Made by a program: the position numbers and the translations under genes. A stretch of 32,256 nt of DNA from JAJQBJ01 sp964387095. GTDB lineage: Bacteria; Bacillota; Clostridia; Oscillospirales; Oscillospiraceae. The notes beneath the pieces were generated by a model that saw only the letters and a program-made list of their open reading frames with translations, ran no database searches and was not told the DNA's origin. This document shows, one piece after another, positions 7,904 to 15,750 of the stretch (positions are counted from its first letter, which is position 1; each line of letters begins with the position of its first letter). The stretch lies in NCBI GenBank assembly GCA_964387095.1, contig CAYLVH010000011.1:1-32256 (forward strand), given 5' to 3'.

Positions 7904-9055
7904 ATGAAAAAATTCCTTGCACTGGTCATGGCTATGGCTATGGTCCTGTCCCTGGCAGCCTGCGGCAACTCTAGCGATAGCACGACTGAAGAGTCCAATT
8001 CTGTAGAAACGGAATCCACGGCTCCTGAGGAAACCGAAGGCGCCGAGGAGACTCCCACCGAGACGGAGGAAGGCACTGAGGAAACTACCTCCTCCAACAG
8101 CTGGGACTATGTCCTGCAGGACGGCGAAGTCTGGGCTAACCTGGACTATGAGTCCGCTGACCTGACCGGCTACACCTTCGGCTATGTCACCATCAACAAC
8201 GCTGCTCCCTGGGGCGGCCGGGTAGGCACCATGTTCAAGGAGTATGCTGAGAGCTGCGGCGCCCTCGTTAACGTGCTGGACGCCAACACCGACTCCGACC
8301 TGGTGACCCAGTATTGCCAGCAGTTTATCGATGAGGGCGTGGACGCTCTGGTCGTCTTCGGCGGCGACCCCGCTGCCATGTCCACCATCGCAGCCTCCGC
8401 TTACGATGCTGGCATCCCTCTGTTCCTCTGCGCCCTGGACGCCGATTCGAACACCTCCGGCTATGAGTATGTCACCGCCATGATCGGCCCCGACCAGTAC
8501 ACCATGTGCGCCAACATCGCCTCCTATGTGGTGGCTCAGAACGGCACCGAAGAAAACTACAATGTCTATGAGATCAACGGCGTGCCCTTCCTCCAGGACT
8601 ACATTGACCGCACCAGCGGCTTTGAGGACTACATGGCCAACTACAGCAACTACACCCTGGGCAACGTTGTCGATGCTTACTCCGACCGTACCTCCGCTAA
8701 GAGCTATACCGAGCAGTGGCTGACCGCCGCGCAGGGCTCCGGCTCCTCCGTGGACATCATCATGGGCTATGACGACGACCTGACCATGGGCGCTATCCAG
8801 GCCATTGAAGAGGCTGGCCTCACCGGCACCATCAAGGTTTACTCCCTGACCGGCCAGGCTGACGCCATTCAGGCTGTCATCGACGGCCAGCTGGAGCTCA
8901 CCGTCATGAACCGTGCTGACAGCATCGCCGCCGGCACCGTCACCGCGATCTATGAGTACCTGACCACCGGCAGCACCGCCCGCTTCCAGCGCACCGAGCT
9001 AACCTACATCACTGCTGAAAACGCAGCTGAGTACCTGGATCAGGCCGAGTTCTAA
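7904..9055 (+). CDS. Sugar-type ABC transporter substrate-binding lipoprotein
   Basis: This 383-residue secreted lipoprotein has a signal peptide (MKKFLALVMAMAMVLSLAAC) with lipobox LAAC, cleavage before Cys20. A low-complexity Glu/Thr/Ser-rich tether of about 50 residues follows, then a periplasmic-binding-protein fold of the ribose/galactose type: FGYVTINNA, DALVVFGGDPAAM, and MGYDDDLTMGAIQAIEEAG in the C-terminal lobe. ATG 7904 was chosen over ATG 7892 because the latter overlaps the AAAGGATG ribosome site and would interrupt the signal peptide start. It closes the operon and is followed by a strong terminator. It is last in the order ATPase-permease-permease-SBP, as in lsrACDB, but no lsrK, lsrR, lsrF or lsrG gene is nearby, so the ligand remains open. 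Confidence 0.95.
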   Translation: MKKFLALVMAMAMVLSLAACGNSSDSTTEESNSVETESTAPEETEGAEETPTETEEGTEETTSSNSWDYVLQDGEVWANLDYESADLTGYTFGYVTINNAAPWGGRVGTMFKEYAESCGALVNVLDANTDSDLVTQYCQQFIDEGVDALVVFGGDPAAMSTIAASAYDAGIPLFLCALDADSNTSGYEYVTAMIGPDQYTMCANIASYVVAQNGTEENYNVYEINGVPFLQDYIDRTSGFEDYMANYSNYTLGNVVDAYSDRTSAKSYTEQWLTAAQGSGSSVDIIMGYDDDLTMGAIQAIEEAGLTGTIKVYSLTGQADAIQAVIDGQLELTVMNRADSIAAGTVTAIYEYLTTGSTARFQRTELTYITAENAAEYLDQAEF

Positions 9056-9088
9056 TTCAGACCGAATTTAAGAACTGACACAAAAATG

Positions 9089-9119
9089 GTCCCCGCGCCA
9101 AAAGGTGCGGGGACTTTTT
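9089..9119. terminator. Bidirectional intrinsic terminator
   Basis: GTCCCCGCGCC pairs with GGTGCGGGGAC around an AAAA loop. TTTTT follows on the plus strand (9115-9119) and AAAAA precedes it (9082-9086), so it can also stop minus-strand transcription. It separates the ABC operon from the convergent molybdenum hydroxylase operon. Confidence 0.9.
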
Positions 9120-9125
9120 ACGCCA

Positions 9126-9689
9126 TTATCTTGGTTCATCGATATCTTCCAGCTCCGCCGGGTCCCGGATTTCATATCGGAACAAATCCGCCTTATGCCG
9201 GCGGATGACGGCCTTTCCGCCCTGGTCCCCCTGGAGCGCCAGCAGCTCCGGGAAGTACATCCTGGAAAATACGCAGGGATTCCCCAGCCGGCCGTCTCCT
9301 GACACACAGCCCAGCCCCTTTCCGCTGGCAAAGTAACCATCCAGGAATCCCCGGACGGTTTCCAGGCTCAATTCCGGCTGATCCGCCACGAAAAAGGCCA
9401 CGGCATCCCCCCGGGCCTGGCTTAACGCCAGACGAATGGAGCTGCTGATCCCTTCCGCCGCCCGGCAGTTGTGTAGGCAGCAAATTCCAAACCCCTGGCA
9501 CGCCTCCTGAATCTCGGGATATTGGGTCACCACAAGAATCCGCCACTCCGGATGAGGGGCACATACCGTCACCAACTTATCCAAGGTCCAGCGGTACAGG
9601 GGCATCCCCTTCCAGGGGGAAAGGAGTTTATTCGCCCCAAAGCGGCGGGAAAACCCCGCCGCCAACAGGATCAGATCACAGCTGCCCAT
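9126..9689 (-). CDS. MobA-like nucleotidyltransferase (molybdenum cofactor cytidylyltransferase type)
   Basis: This 187-residue NTP_transf_3 protein carries the nucleotide-binding signature LILLAAGFSRRFGANK (residues 6-21) and the acidic FFVADQPELS motif typical of MocA/MobA/PucB enzymes. These add CMP or GMP to molybdopterin; members next to xanthine-dehydrogenase genes usually make the cytosine dinucleotide form. ATG 9689 was chosen because the protein then begins at the conserved first strand; the open frame to 9878 lies antisense-free inside the upstream gene in another frame. It overlaps the end of the Mo-subunit gene by 14 bases, so it is translationally coupled and last in the operon. 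Role in cofactor maturation of the adjacent hydroxylase is inferred from context. Confidence 0.87.
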   Translation of the reverse strand: MGSCDLILLAAGFSRRFGANKLLSPWKGMPLYRWTLDKLVTVCAPHPEWRILVVTQYPEIQEACQGFGICCLHNCRAAEGISSSIRLALSQARGDAVAFFVADQPELSLETVRGFLDGYFASGKGLGCVSGDGRLGNPCVFSRMYFPELLALQGDQGGKAVIRRHKADLFRYEIRDPAELEDIDEPR

Positions 9690-11973
9690 TGTGCATGGCT
9701 CTGACAACCTGCTCCGGGTGAATAGGCAGGATGCGGAACTGCGTGCCGCAGGCCTCCGCCACCGCAGCCGCCATGGCCGGTGCCGGGGTATCGATGACCA
9801 ATTCGCCAATGGACTTCGCCCCAAAGGGGCCGGAGGGTTCATAGCTGCTCTCAAAATCGATATGGATCTGACCCACATCCATGCGGGTGGGAATCTTGTA
9901 CTGCATCAGGGAATTGCTCAGGCATTTGCCCTTCTCGCTGTACACCACGTTCTCATAGAGGGTCATGCCAATGGCCTGGACGATCCCACCCTCCGCCTGG
10001 ACCCTGGCCAAGGCGGGATTGATCACCGTGCCGCAGTCGATGCAGCCGTAATAGTTCACCGGAGTCACCTTTCCCGTCTCCGGGTCCACATCCACCTCGG
10101 CAATGCCCACCATGAAGGGTGGGGGCGAGGTGAGGGAGGAAAAGCTGCGGGTGGCGGTGATAAAGCTGCCTGCATTCTGGCTGTCGTTGGCGATATCCTT
10201 GAGGCTCTTTTGGACGCCAGTTTTCAAGTTGGTGGCTGTGTGCCAATCGAAGGAGAGCTCCTCCTCTTGACAGCCCAGCTGGCGGGCGGCCTCCCGGATG
10301 ATCTCCCCCTCCAGGGCGGCACAGGTTTCCACCACTGCCCGACCGGTGACATAGGTGGTGGAGGAGGCGTAGGAGCCAGAATCGTAGGGGGACACATCCG
10401 TGTCCACTGCATGGACGGTGATCTGGCTCATGTCACAGTCCAGGCAATCCGCCGCGATCTGGGACAGAATGGTATCACAGCCCGTCCCCATGTCCGCGCA
10501 GCCCAGCATCAGGGTATAGATGCCGTCGTCGTTGACCCGGATGGTCACGGAGCCCACGTCTACGCCGGAAATGCCGGAGCCTTGCATGGCCATGGCCACG
10601 CCCACGGCCCGGATGGTGCCGTCGGGGAGAATCCGGTAGGGGTATTTCTCCTCCCAGTTGGCCATCTCCTTGCAGCGGGCCATGCACCGGTCCAGGGCAC
10701 AGCTGTTCAGGGGCTCGTTGTAATAGGCCGGCATGATCTGCCCCTGGCGAACCATGTTCATTTCCCGAATCAGGGTGGGATCCATCCCCAGCTTCCGGGA
10801 CAGCTCATTCACCGCCGACTCCACGGCAAAGATCCCCTGGGTGGCGCCGAAGCCCCGGTAGGCGCCAGAGGCCTGGTGATTGGTATAGACCACGTCGCTG
10901 ACAAACCGGAAGGCTTCGCAATTGGTGGTGTACAGGGGAATGGATTTGTGGCCGGACAGGCCCACCGTGGCCCAGCTGTGCTCGCTGTATGCGCCGCCAT
11001 CCGAAAGGGTGTGCAGGTAGATGCCCCGGATGGTGCCGTCCCTCATGGCCCCCAGGCGGACGTGCATCTCCATCTGGTGTCGGGGGCTGGAGCAGGTCTG
11101 AGCCTCCTCCCGGGTGTAGACAATCTTGGAGGGCCTGCCCGTCAGCCAGGTGACAATGGCGGGATAGGGTTCCGACACCGCCGTCTGCTTGGAGCCAAAG
11201 CCGCCGCCAATCCTGGGCTTGAGGACCCGGATCTTGCTCTTGGGAATACCCAGGGCATTGGAGATAATCCGGCGGACATGGAAAGGCACCTGGGTGGAGG
11301 AGACAATCACCAGCCGCCCATAGCGGTCCATATAGCAGTAGGTGCGGAAGGTCTCCATCATGGCCTGCTGGGCCGCCTGCACCCGGTAAGTCTCATCAAT
11401 GACCACATCGCAGCTGGCCAGGACAGACTCCACGTCTCCCTCCCCCTCGTCGGTATGGGCCAGCAGGTTGCGCTTGTTGTCCGCCCCCGTGAAGGGGCAC
11501 AGGTTTTTCCAGTCCTCCTCCGGGTGAACCAGGATGGGATTGTCCTTGGCCTCGTGGAAATCCAGAATGGGCGTCTGAACCTCATACTCAACCTTGATGA
11601 GCTTCAGGGCCTTTTCCACGGCCTCCAACGTCTCCCCCGCCACGATGGCCACCGCGTCCCCCTGAAAGCGCACCCGATCCTCCAGAATATAACGGTCATA
11701 GGCGGAGGTTTCCGGGTACGTCTGCCCCGCATGGGTATAGCGGTAATGGGGCACGTCCTGATAGCTCAGCACGCAGGCGATACCCGGGACCCTCTTGGCC
11801 ATGTCCGTCCGGATGCTCTTGATCCTGGCGCTGGCATGGGGAGAGCGGAGCAGCTTTATAATGAGACAGTCCTTGGGGGCCAGGTCGTCCGTATACACCG
11901 GCTTGCCGGTGAGCAGGGCCATGGAGTCCACCTTGCGGACCGGCCGGTTCACATCCTTGACAGCCTTTGTCAT
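9676..11973 (-). CDS. Xanthine dehydrogenase family, molybdopterin-binding subunit
   Basis: This 765-residue protein is the catalytic large subunit of a three-subunit molybdenum hydroxylase. It has the N-terminal ald_xan_dh_C-type domain starting at VRKVDSMALLTGKPVYTDD and the molybdopterin-binding regions GGFGSKQ, AYRGFGATQGIFAVESA and VDTDVSPYDSGSYASSTTYVTG. Near the C-terminus GPFGAKSIGE holds the catalytic Glu of the family. Length fits the usual 760-780. ATG 11973 overlaps the stop of the 2Fe-2S gene (ATGA) and is preceded by AAAGGGGGG, so the longer open frame to 12072 was not used. Substrate may be xanthine, hypoxanthine, nicotinate or an aldehyde; this cannot be decided here. No XdhC sulfurase-type chaperone gene is in the operon. 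Confidence 0.93.
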   Translation of the reverse strand: MTKAVKDVNRPVRKVDSMALLTGKPVYTDDLAPKDCLIIKLLRSPHASARIKSIRTDMAKRVPGIACVLSYQDVPHYRYTHAGQTYPETSAYDRYILEDRVRFQGDAVAIVAGETLEAVEKALKLIKVEYEVQTPILDFHEAKDNPILVHPEEDWKNLCPFTGADNKRNLLAHTDEGEGDVESVLASCDVVIDETYRVQAAQQAMMETFRTYCYMDRYGRLVIVSSTQVPFHVRRIISNALGIPKSKIRVLKPRIGGGFGSKQTAVSEPYPAIVTWLTGRPSKIVYTREEAQTCSSPRHQMEMHVRLGAMRDGTIRGIYLHTLSDGGAYSEHSWATVGLSGHKSIPLYTTNCEAFRFVSDVVYTNHQASGAYRGFGATQGIFAVESAVNELSRKLGMDPTLIREMNMVRQGQIMPAYYNEPLNSCALDRCMARCKEMANWEEKYPYRILPDGTIRAVGVAMAMQGSGISGVDVGSVTIRVNDDGIYTLMLGCADMGTGCDTILSQIAADCLDCDMSQITVHAVDTDVSPYDSGSYASSTTYVTGRAVVETCAALEGEIIREAARQLGCQEEELSFDWHTATNLKTGVQKSLKDIANDSQNAGSFITATRSFSSLTSPPPFMVGIAEVDVDPETGKVTPVNYYGCIDCGTVINPALARVQAEGGIVQAIGMTLYENVVYSEKGKCLSNSLMQYKIPTRMDVGQIHIDFESSYEPSGPFGAKSIGELVIDTPAPAMAAAVAEACGTQFRILPIHPEQVVRAMHNGQL

Positions 11974-12434
11974 TTGACTCCCCCCCTTTTCCAGTTCAGA
12001 TAGGCCTGAACCGCCCGCAGCTGGCTCACATAGCCGGTGCAGCGGCACAGGTTCCCCGCCAGGTAGGCGCAAATCTCCGCCTCAGTGGGATTCTCCAGCT
12101 CCCGCTCCATGGCCAGCACATTCATCACAAAGCCCGGGTTGCAGAAGCCGCACTGGTCCGCTCCCTGGTCCGCCATAAAACCGCCGAATTCCATGGCCTG
12201 GGCTTGCAGGCCCTCTAAGGTGGTGATTTTATGGCCATTGGCCCGGGCCGCCAGCACATTGCAGGAGAGCACGGGCGTATCGTCCATCCAGACGGTACAC
12301 AGGCCGCAGTTGGAGGTCTCGCAACCCCGCTTCACTGAATAGCAGCCCTGCCGCCGCAGGAAGTCCAGGAGAAATTCATCCGCTGCTACCTCGGCGGTGA
12401 GCTTTCTTCCATTTAAAGTCAGTTGAATCTTCAT
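11970..12434 (-). CDS. Xanthine dehydrogenase family, (2Fe-2S) subunit
   Basis: This 154-residue electron-transfer subunit has two [2Fe-2S] domains. The N-terminal plant-ferredoxin-like cluster uses the Cys residues of GCETSNCGLC plus a later VLSC. The C-terminal helical cluster is formed by CGFCNPGF and CRCTGY. It carries electrons from the Mo site to FAD. Both ends overlap neighbours by 4 bases (ATGA), so the three hydroxylase subunits are tightly coupled. The length is normal for the family (about 150-165). Confidence 0.95.
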   Translation of the reverse strand: MKIQLTLNGRKLTAEVAADEFLLDFLRRQGCYSVKRGCETSNCGLCTVWMDDTPVLSCNVLAARANGHKITTLEGLQAQAMEFGGFMADQGADQCGFCNPGFVMNVLAMERELENPTEAEICAYLAGNLCRCTGYVSQLRAVQAYLNWKRGGVK

Positions 12435-13189
12435 TCTGGCTCCACCTCCAGCCTCTTCAAACAGCGCCCAATGAGCACGCCGGAGAGATACCGGCGGTAT
12501 TCCTCCGAGGCGCGGCTGTTGGCCCCATAACCCAACTGGGCAGCCAGGGCTTTCAGCTCCTCCGGCTGGGAGGCCGTCACCAGCGCCGCCCGTTGGGGCC
12601 GCGCGCCCACGGCGCAGCGCCAGCCGTCCTCCCCCTGGGATACGCAGACAGCCAGCACCGGAAAATCAGTTTCCGTGTTGCGGAAGGTGGTATAGACCAC
12701 CCTCCGGGGGGATTTCCGAAGAATGACCTGGAGCAAAATATCCCTGTCCGGCTCCCGTTTGACAAATTCCGTCAGGGGCACAATCCCCCCCTGATACAGC
12801 TCCACCTGTGTGTCCAGGGCCAGCAGGCAGGTCAGCAGGTCAGAGAAGCCAAACCGCCCCCAGATGGTTCCCCCCACGGTGGCGCAGTTCCGGAACTGCA
12901 CGCCGACAATGGGAGCCAAGCTCTCCCTCACTGCCCCATTGGTCAGGGCATTAATCCCTGGGTGGGTCTCCAGCTGGCGGAGGGTCACCATGCAGCCAAC
13001 GCTATAGCCGCCCTCCGTCTCTTCGATCTGATCCAGCTCCAGGCCGGACAGGTCGATCCCGGTATTCACAGTCCGGGTCTCCATCTTGAGCCATCCTAGT
13101 CCCCCCAGGATTTTATTGTTCTTCTTTTGGTTCAACGTCCAGGCCTCCTCCAACGAGGCAGCCCTGACGTATTCGCGCAGGTGCAGCAT
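12431..13189 (-). CDS. Xanthine dehydrogenase family, FAD-binding subunit
   Basis: This 252-residue protein belongs to the CO dehydrogenase/xanthine dehydrogenase FAD-binding family, somewhat shorter than the common 270-290. The FAD-contacting segments are present: LGGLGWLKM near residues 29-37 and a conserved VQFRNCATVGGTIWGRFGFSDL near 96-117 (shown here as two pieces, VQFRNCATVGG and TIWGRFGFSDL). It passes electrons from the 2Fe-2S subunit to the final acceptor. It is the first gene of the operon, with AAGGAGGG before ATG 13189 and a perfect-consensus promoter 27 bases further upstream. Confidence 0.92.
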   Translation of the reverse strand: MLHLREYVRAASLEEAWTLNQKKNNKILGGLGWLKMETRTVNTGIDLSGLELDQIEETEGGYSVGCMVTLRQLETHPGINALTNGAVRESLAPIVGVQFRNCATVGGTIWGRFGFSDLLTCLLALDTQVELYQGGIVPLTEFVKREPDRDILLQVILRKSPRRVVYTTFRNTETDFPVLAVCVSQGEDGWRCAVGARPQRAALVTASQPEELKALAAQLGYGANSRASEEYRRYLSGVLIGRCLKRLEVEPE

Positions 13190-13215
13190 CCCTGTCCCTC
13201 CTTTTTCTATTCCAC

Positions 13216-13244
13216 ATTATAAATTAGGGGAAATAGGCTGTCAA
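13216..13244 (-). promoter_or_regulatory. Perfect-consensus sigma-A promoter for the molybdenum hydroxylase operon
   Basis: On the minus strand it reads TTGACA, 17 bases, TATAAT: both hexamers and the spacer match consensus exactly. It lies 27 bases upstream of the FAD-subunit start codon. Confidence 0.85.
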
Positions 13245-13265
13245 CGACAAAAACACCCCTTTTGA

Positions 13266-13312
13266 GGAGGTCCGGGTTCCCCCGTCAGCCGCGACAGGAA
13301 CCCCCGGACTCC
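13266..13312. other. Long GC-rich hairpin between gap terminator and hydroxylase promoter
   Basis: GTCCGG-GTTCC (13270-13280) pairs with GGAAC-CC-CCGGAC (13297-13309), extended by GGAG/CTCC-type pairing at the base, with a two-base bulge. On the minus strand it directly follows the gap terminator and is followed about 15 bases later by a short T-run, so it may be a back-up terminator. The gap 13190-13376 otherwise holds only the promoter and the gap terminator. Confidence 0.5.
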
Positions 13313-13354
13313 ATAAAAAATCCCCTTCTCCCACCCAGGGCAGGAGAAAGGGAT
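13313..13354 (-). terminator. Intrinsic terminator of gap
   Basis: On the minus strand ATCCCTTTCTCC pairs with GGAGAAGGGGAT around an 11-base loop, followed directly by TTTTTT (13315-13320 in plus coordinates). It begins 22 bases after the gap stop codon. Confidence 0.92.
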
Positions 13355-13376
13355 CTCAGTTTTAATTCAGTTGGAC

Positions 13377-14393
13377 TTATTCCGCATGGTCCACGGTGTA
13401 CATATACTGAATCAGATCCAAAACCTTGTTGGAGTAGCCGATCTCATTGTCATACCAGGCCACGACCTTCACAAAGGTGTCGGTCAGGGCAATGCCGGCA
13501 CCGGCATCGAAGATGGAGGTGCGGGTGTCGCCCAGGAAGTCAGAGGAGACAACAGCGTCCTCGGTGTAGCCCAGGATGCCCTTCAGCTCACCCTCGGAAG
13601 CAACCTTCATGGCATTGCAGATCTCCTGATAGGTAGCGGGCTTTGCCAGGTTGACGGTCAGGTCAACGACGGACACATCCAGAGTGGGAACACGCATGGA
13701 CATACCGGTCAGCTTGCCATTCAGGGAGGGGATAACCTTGCCCACTGCCTTTGCGGCGCCAGTGGAGGAGGGAATGATGTTGCCAGCTGCCGCACGGCCG
13801 CCGCGCCAATCCTTCTTGGAGGGGCCGTCAACGGTCTTCTGGGTGGCGGTGGTGGAGTGAACCGTGGTCATCAGGCCCTCGGTGATGCCGAAGTTGTCAT
13901 GCAGAACCTTTGCGATGGGGGCCAGGCAGTTTGTGGTGCAGGAGGCATTGGAGACAAAGTTCATGCTAGTGTCATAGGTGGTGTGGTTGACTCCCATAAC
14001 AAACATGGGAGTGTCGTCCTTGGAGGGGGCGGACATAACGACCTTCTTGGCGCCTGCCTTCAGGTGGCCCTCTGCCTTCTCCTTGGTCAGGAACAGGCCG
14101 GTGGACTCAACCACATACTCTGCGCCCAGCTCACCCCAGGGGATCTCCTCGGGCTTGAAGCAAGCGTAGACGTTGATCTTGTGGCCATTGACGGTGATGG
14201 AAGAGTCATCGCACTCAATGGAGCCGGTGAACTGGCCATGCATGGTGTCATAGCGCAGCATATATGCCATATAATCAGGGGTCATGCCGGGATCGTTGAT
14301 GCCGACAAACTCGATATCCTCACGCTCAATGCCAGCGCGGAAGACCAGACGGCCAATACGGCCAAAGCCATTGATGCCAACTTTGATGCTCAT
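13377..14393 (-). CDS. gap: Glyceraldehyde-3-phosphate dehydrogenase, type I
   Basis: This 338-residue enzyme oxidises glyceraldehyde 3-phosphate to 1,3-bisphosphoglycerate in glycolysis. It begins with the Rossmann NAD-binding motif KVGINGFGRIGRLVFRA and has the catalytic Cys152 in SNASCTTNCLAPI, the catalytic His in TVHSTTATQKTVDGPS and the C-terminal AWYDNEIGYSNKVLDL. AAGGAG precedes ATG 14393. It stands alone, not clustered with pgk/tpi/eno or a cggR regulator, and has its own promoter and terminator. A cre-like site at 14433-14447 suggests carbon-source control (see there). Confidence 0.98.
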   Translation of the reverse strand: MSIKVGINGFGRIGRLVFRAGIEREDIEFVGINDPGMTPDYMAYMLRYDTMHGQFTGSIECDDSSITVNGHKINVYACFKPEEIPWGELGAEYVVESTGLFLTKEKAEGHLKAGAKKVVMSAPSKDDTPMFVMGVNHTTYDTSMNFVSNASCTTNCLAPIAKVLHDNFGITEGLMTTVHSTTATQKTVDGPSKKDWRGGRAAAGNIIPSSTGAAKAVGKVIPSLNGKLTGMSMRVPTLDVSVVDLTVNLAKPATYQEICNAMKVASEGELKGILGYTEDAVVSSDFLGDTRTSIFDAGAGIALTDTFVKVVAWYDNEIGYSNKVLDLIQYMYTVDHAE

Positions 14394-14432
14394 AGTTTCA
14401 TTTCTCCTTATCCTATTAGTTGTTATACATAT

Positions 14433-14447
14433 TTGTAAACGTTTTCA
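14433..14447 (-). promoter_or_regulatory. cre-like (CcpA/LacI-family) operator at gap
   Basis: The plus strand reads TTGTAAACGTTTTCA, which fits the catabolite-responsive-element consensus WTGNAANCGNWNNCW at every position. It lies just downstream of the gap -10 box, overlapping about +2 to +16, where bound CcpA would usually repress or block elongation. Whether CcpA or another LacI-family protein binds is not shown by the sequence. Confidence 0.65.
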
Positions 14448-14455
14448 CAGGCACT

Positions 14456-14484
14456 ATTATAGCGGATTCCAGCCAAAAATGGAA
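14456..14484 (-). promoter_or_regulatory. gap promoter
   Basis: On the minus strand a perfect TATAAT (14456-14461) stands 17 bases from TTCCAT (14479-14484), a weak -35. Transcription would start near 14449, leaving a 5' UTR of about 55 bases that contains the cre-like site. Confidence 0.6.
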
Positions 14485-14546
14485 GGGTTTTCTCAAAATT
14501 TTAAGTTATTTTTTTGACAATTTTCAACCGTTTTTGACAAAGAGCC

Positions 14547-14575
14547 TTGCTCAAACCAGCAAATCTTGCTATATT
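14547..14575 (+). promoter_or_regulatory. Promoter for the orphan histidine-kinase-like gene
   Basis: TTGCTC (14547-14552), a 17-base spacer and TATATT (14570-14575) preceded by TGC (extended -10). The start would be near 14582, giving a 5' UTR of about 73 bases. The gap 14394-14654 holds this and the divergent gap promoter; two TTGACA hexamers at 14514 and 14534 have no -10 at proper spacing. Confidence 0.55.
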
Positions 14576-14654
14576 ATATTCTGACAGGATTCCTCCTGCG
14601 ATCCGCACACACTATCGGAGTTGAGTTTTTGCAACAGAAAGAGAGGGGCTGCCT

Positions 14655-15698
14655 ATGCCTATCTTTCCCAAAAATGAATATTTCGATCAGGCGCCGGGCG
14701 GTATCCTAATTTACAACCAGGAGGGGCTGCGTTACGCCAACCCCGCCGCTGTCAATCTCCTTGCCGCGGCCAGGTTCCCCATCACTCCCAACGACCCCCT
14801 GCCGCCAGTGTTGGAAGAGATCGCCGGAACGGCTTCTGCCGCAGTTATCTCCTTGGGCACGTCGGAATTCCAGGTGTATCCCCGCCGGTTGGCCGGGGAC
14901 CTTCTCCTGGAGCTTCACCCCCAGCCCCCAGACATGGCTTCCCCGGAGGGACAGTTCACCCGCCTCAGCGACAGGCTCCGCCTGCCCCTGTCCCGGCTGC
15001 TGGGCGCCTTGGAGCGGCTGCCAGAGGCAGATACCCTGGAACAGCGCAACGATTTGCAGGCAGTTTCCATTCGGAATATCTGCTGTCTCATCCGCACCAC
15101 CAACGCCTTGCAGCTATATGGTGAGCTTTCCTCAGGCCAGACCTTCCCCATGGAGATTCTGAGCCTGGCCGTGGTCTGCCAGGAGCTTTGCTCGGAGCTG
15201 GAGTCCCTGCTGGAGCTTGCCCAGATCCAGGTCAGCTGGCAGCTAAAGGCCGCGCCACTGGTGCTGGGTTCCCGTCCCCTCCTGCGCCAGCTCCTTCTGA
15301 ACCTGGTTGCCAACGCCATTTCTGCAGGTGCAAACCACATCATCCTGACCCTGACCCAGGTTAATGGCAAGGCGAAGCTGACCCTGTCTGACAACGGCCA
15401 CGGCTTCCCCCCTGACCGGCTGGCAACCGCCTTCGCCCCGGCCCAGGCCACCAATGGGGTGGCGGAGAACGGCCTGAATTTGGGCCTGCCCATCTGCCAG
15501 AAGATCGCCCAGCTGCATCAGGGAATCCTCCTGCTGGACACCAACTCCGCCAGCGGAACCAACTGCATTCTCTCCCTCCCCATCTCCCACGGGGAGCAGC
15601 CCCAGGTGCATGAACCCTCCGCCGGATATCCCGATTTCCTGGTGGAATTGTCAGATGTGCTACCTTTTTCCCTGTTTCGCCCTGAATTTTTGGGATGA
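14655..15698 (+). CDS. Orphan histidine-kinase-like protein with Asp in place of the H-box His
   Basis: This 347-residue soluble protein has no membrane segment. Residues 8-40 (FDQAPGGILIYNQEGLRYANP) look like the start of a PAS domain. The dimerisation-helix segment at 104-113 reads LSDRLRLPLS, which aligns with the classic SHELRTPL H-box but has Asp106 where the phosphoacceptor His should be. The C-terminal ATPase domain is good: N-box LLLNLVANAISAGA (213-226), G1 DNGHGFP (246-252) and G2 LNLGLPICQ (275-283). No response regulator is adjacent. It may be a pseudokinase, a phosphatase-like or a regulatory ATPase. The start ATG 14655 follows GAGAGGGGC at about 7 bases. A kinase using a different His is not excluded. 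Confidence 0.8.
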   Translation: MPIFPKNEYFDQAPGGILIYNQEGLRYANPAAVNLLAAARFPITPNDPLPPVLEEIAGTASAAVISLGTSEFQVYPRRLAGDLLLELHPQPPDMASPEGQFTRLSDRLRLPLSRLLGALERLPEADTLEQRNDLQAVSIRNICCLIRTTNALQLYGELSSGQTFPMEILSLAVVCQELCSELESLLELAQIQVSWQLKAAPLVLGSRPLLRQLLLNLVANAISAGANHIILTLTQVNGKAKLTLSDNGHGFPPDRLATAFAPAQATNGVAENGLNLGLPICQKIAQLHQGILLLDTNSASGTNCILSLPISHGEQPQVHEPSAGYPDFLVELSDVLPFSLFRPEFLG

Positions 15699-15716
15699 AT
15701 TTCTTGTATTTTGATC

Positions 15717-15744
15717 TTGCATTTTTTCAAATCAGTGCTAGAAT
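15717..15744 (+). promoter_or_regulatory. Promoter of the candidate small RNA
   Basis: TTGCAT (15717-15722), a 16-base spacer and TAGAAT (15739-15744) preceded by TGC, an extended -10. It starts 19 bases after the kinase-like stop codon, and no open reading frame follows before a strong terminator. Confidence 0.55.
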
Positions 15745-15750
15745 ATAACT

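Noticed and set aside
9691..12003. A 770-codon open frame antisense to the molybdenum hydroxylase gene
   Set aside because: It is a mirror of a high-GC coding gene, His/Gly/Leu-rich with no known domain, and has no ribosome site.
14510..14545. Two TTGACA hexamers as extra promoters for the kinase-like gene
   Set aside because: Neither has a -10 box at 16-18 bases; the TTGCTC/TATATT pair at 14547-14575 fits better.
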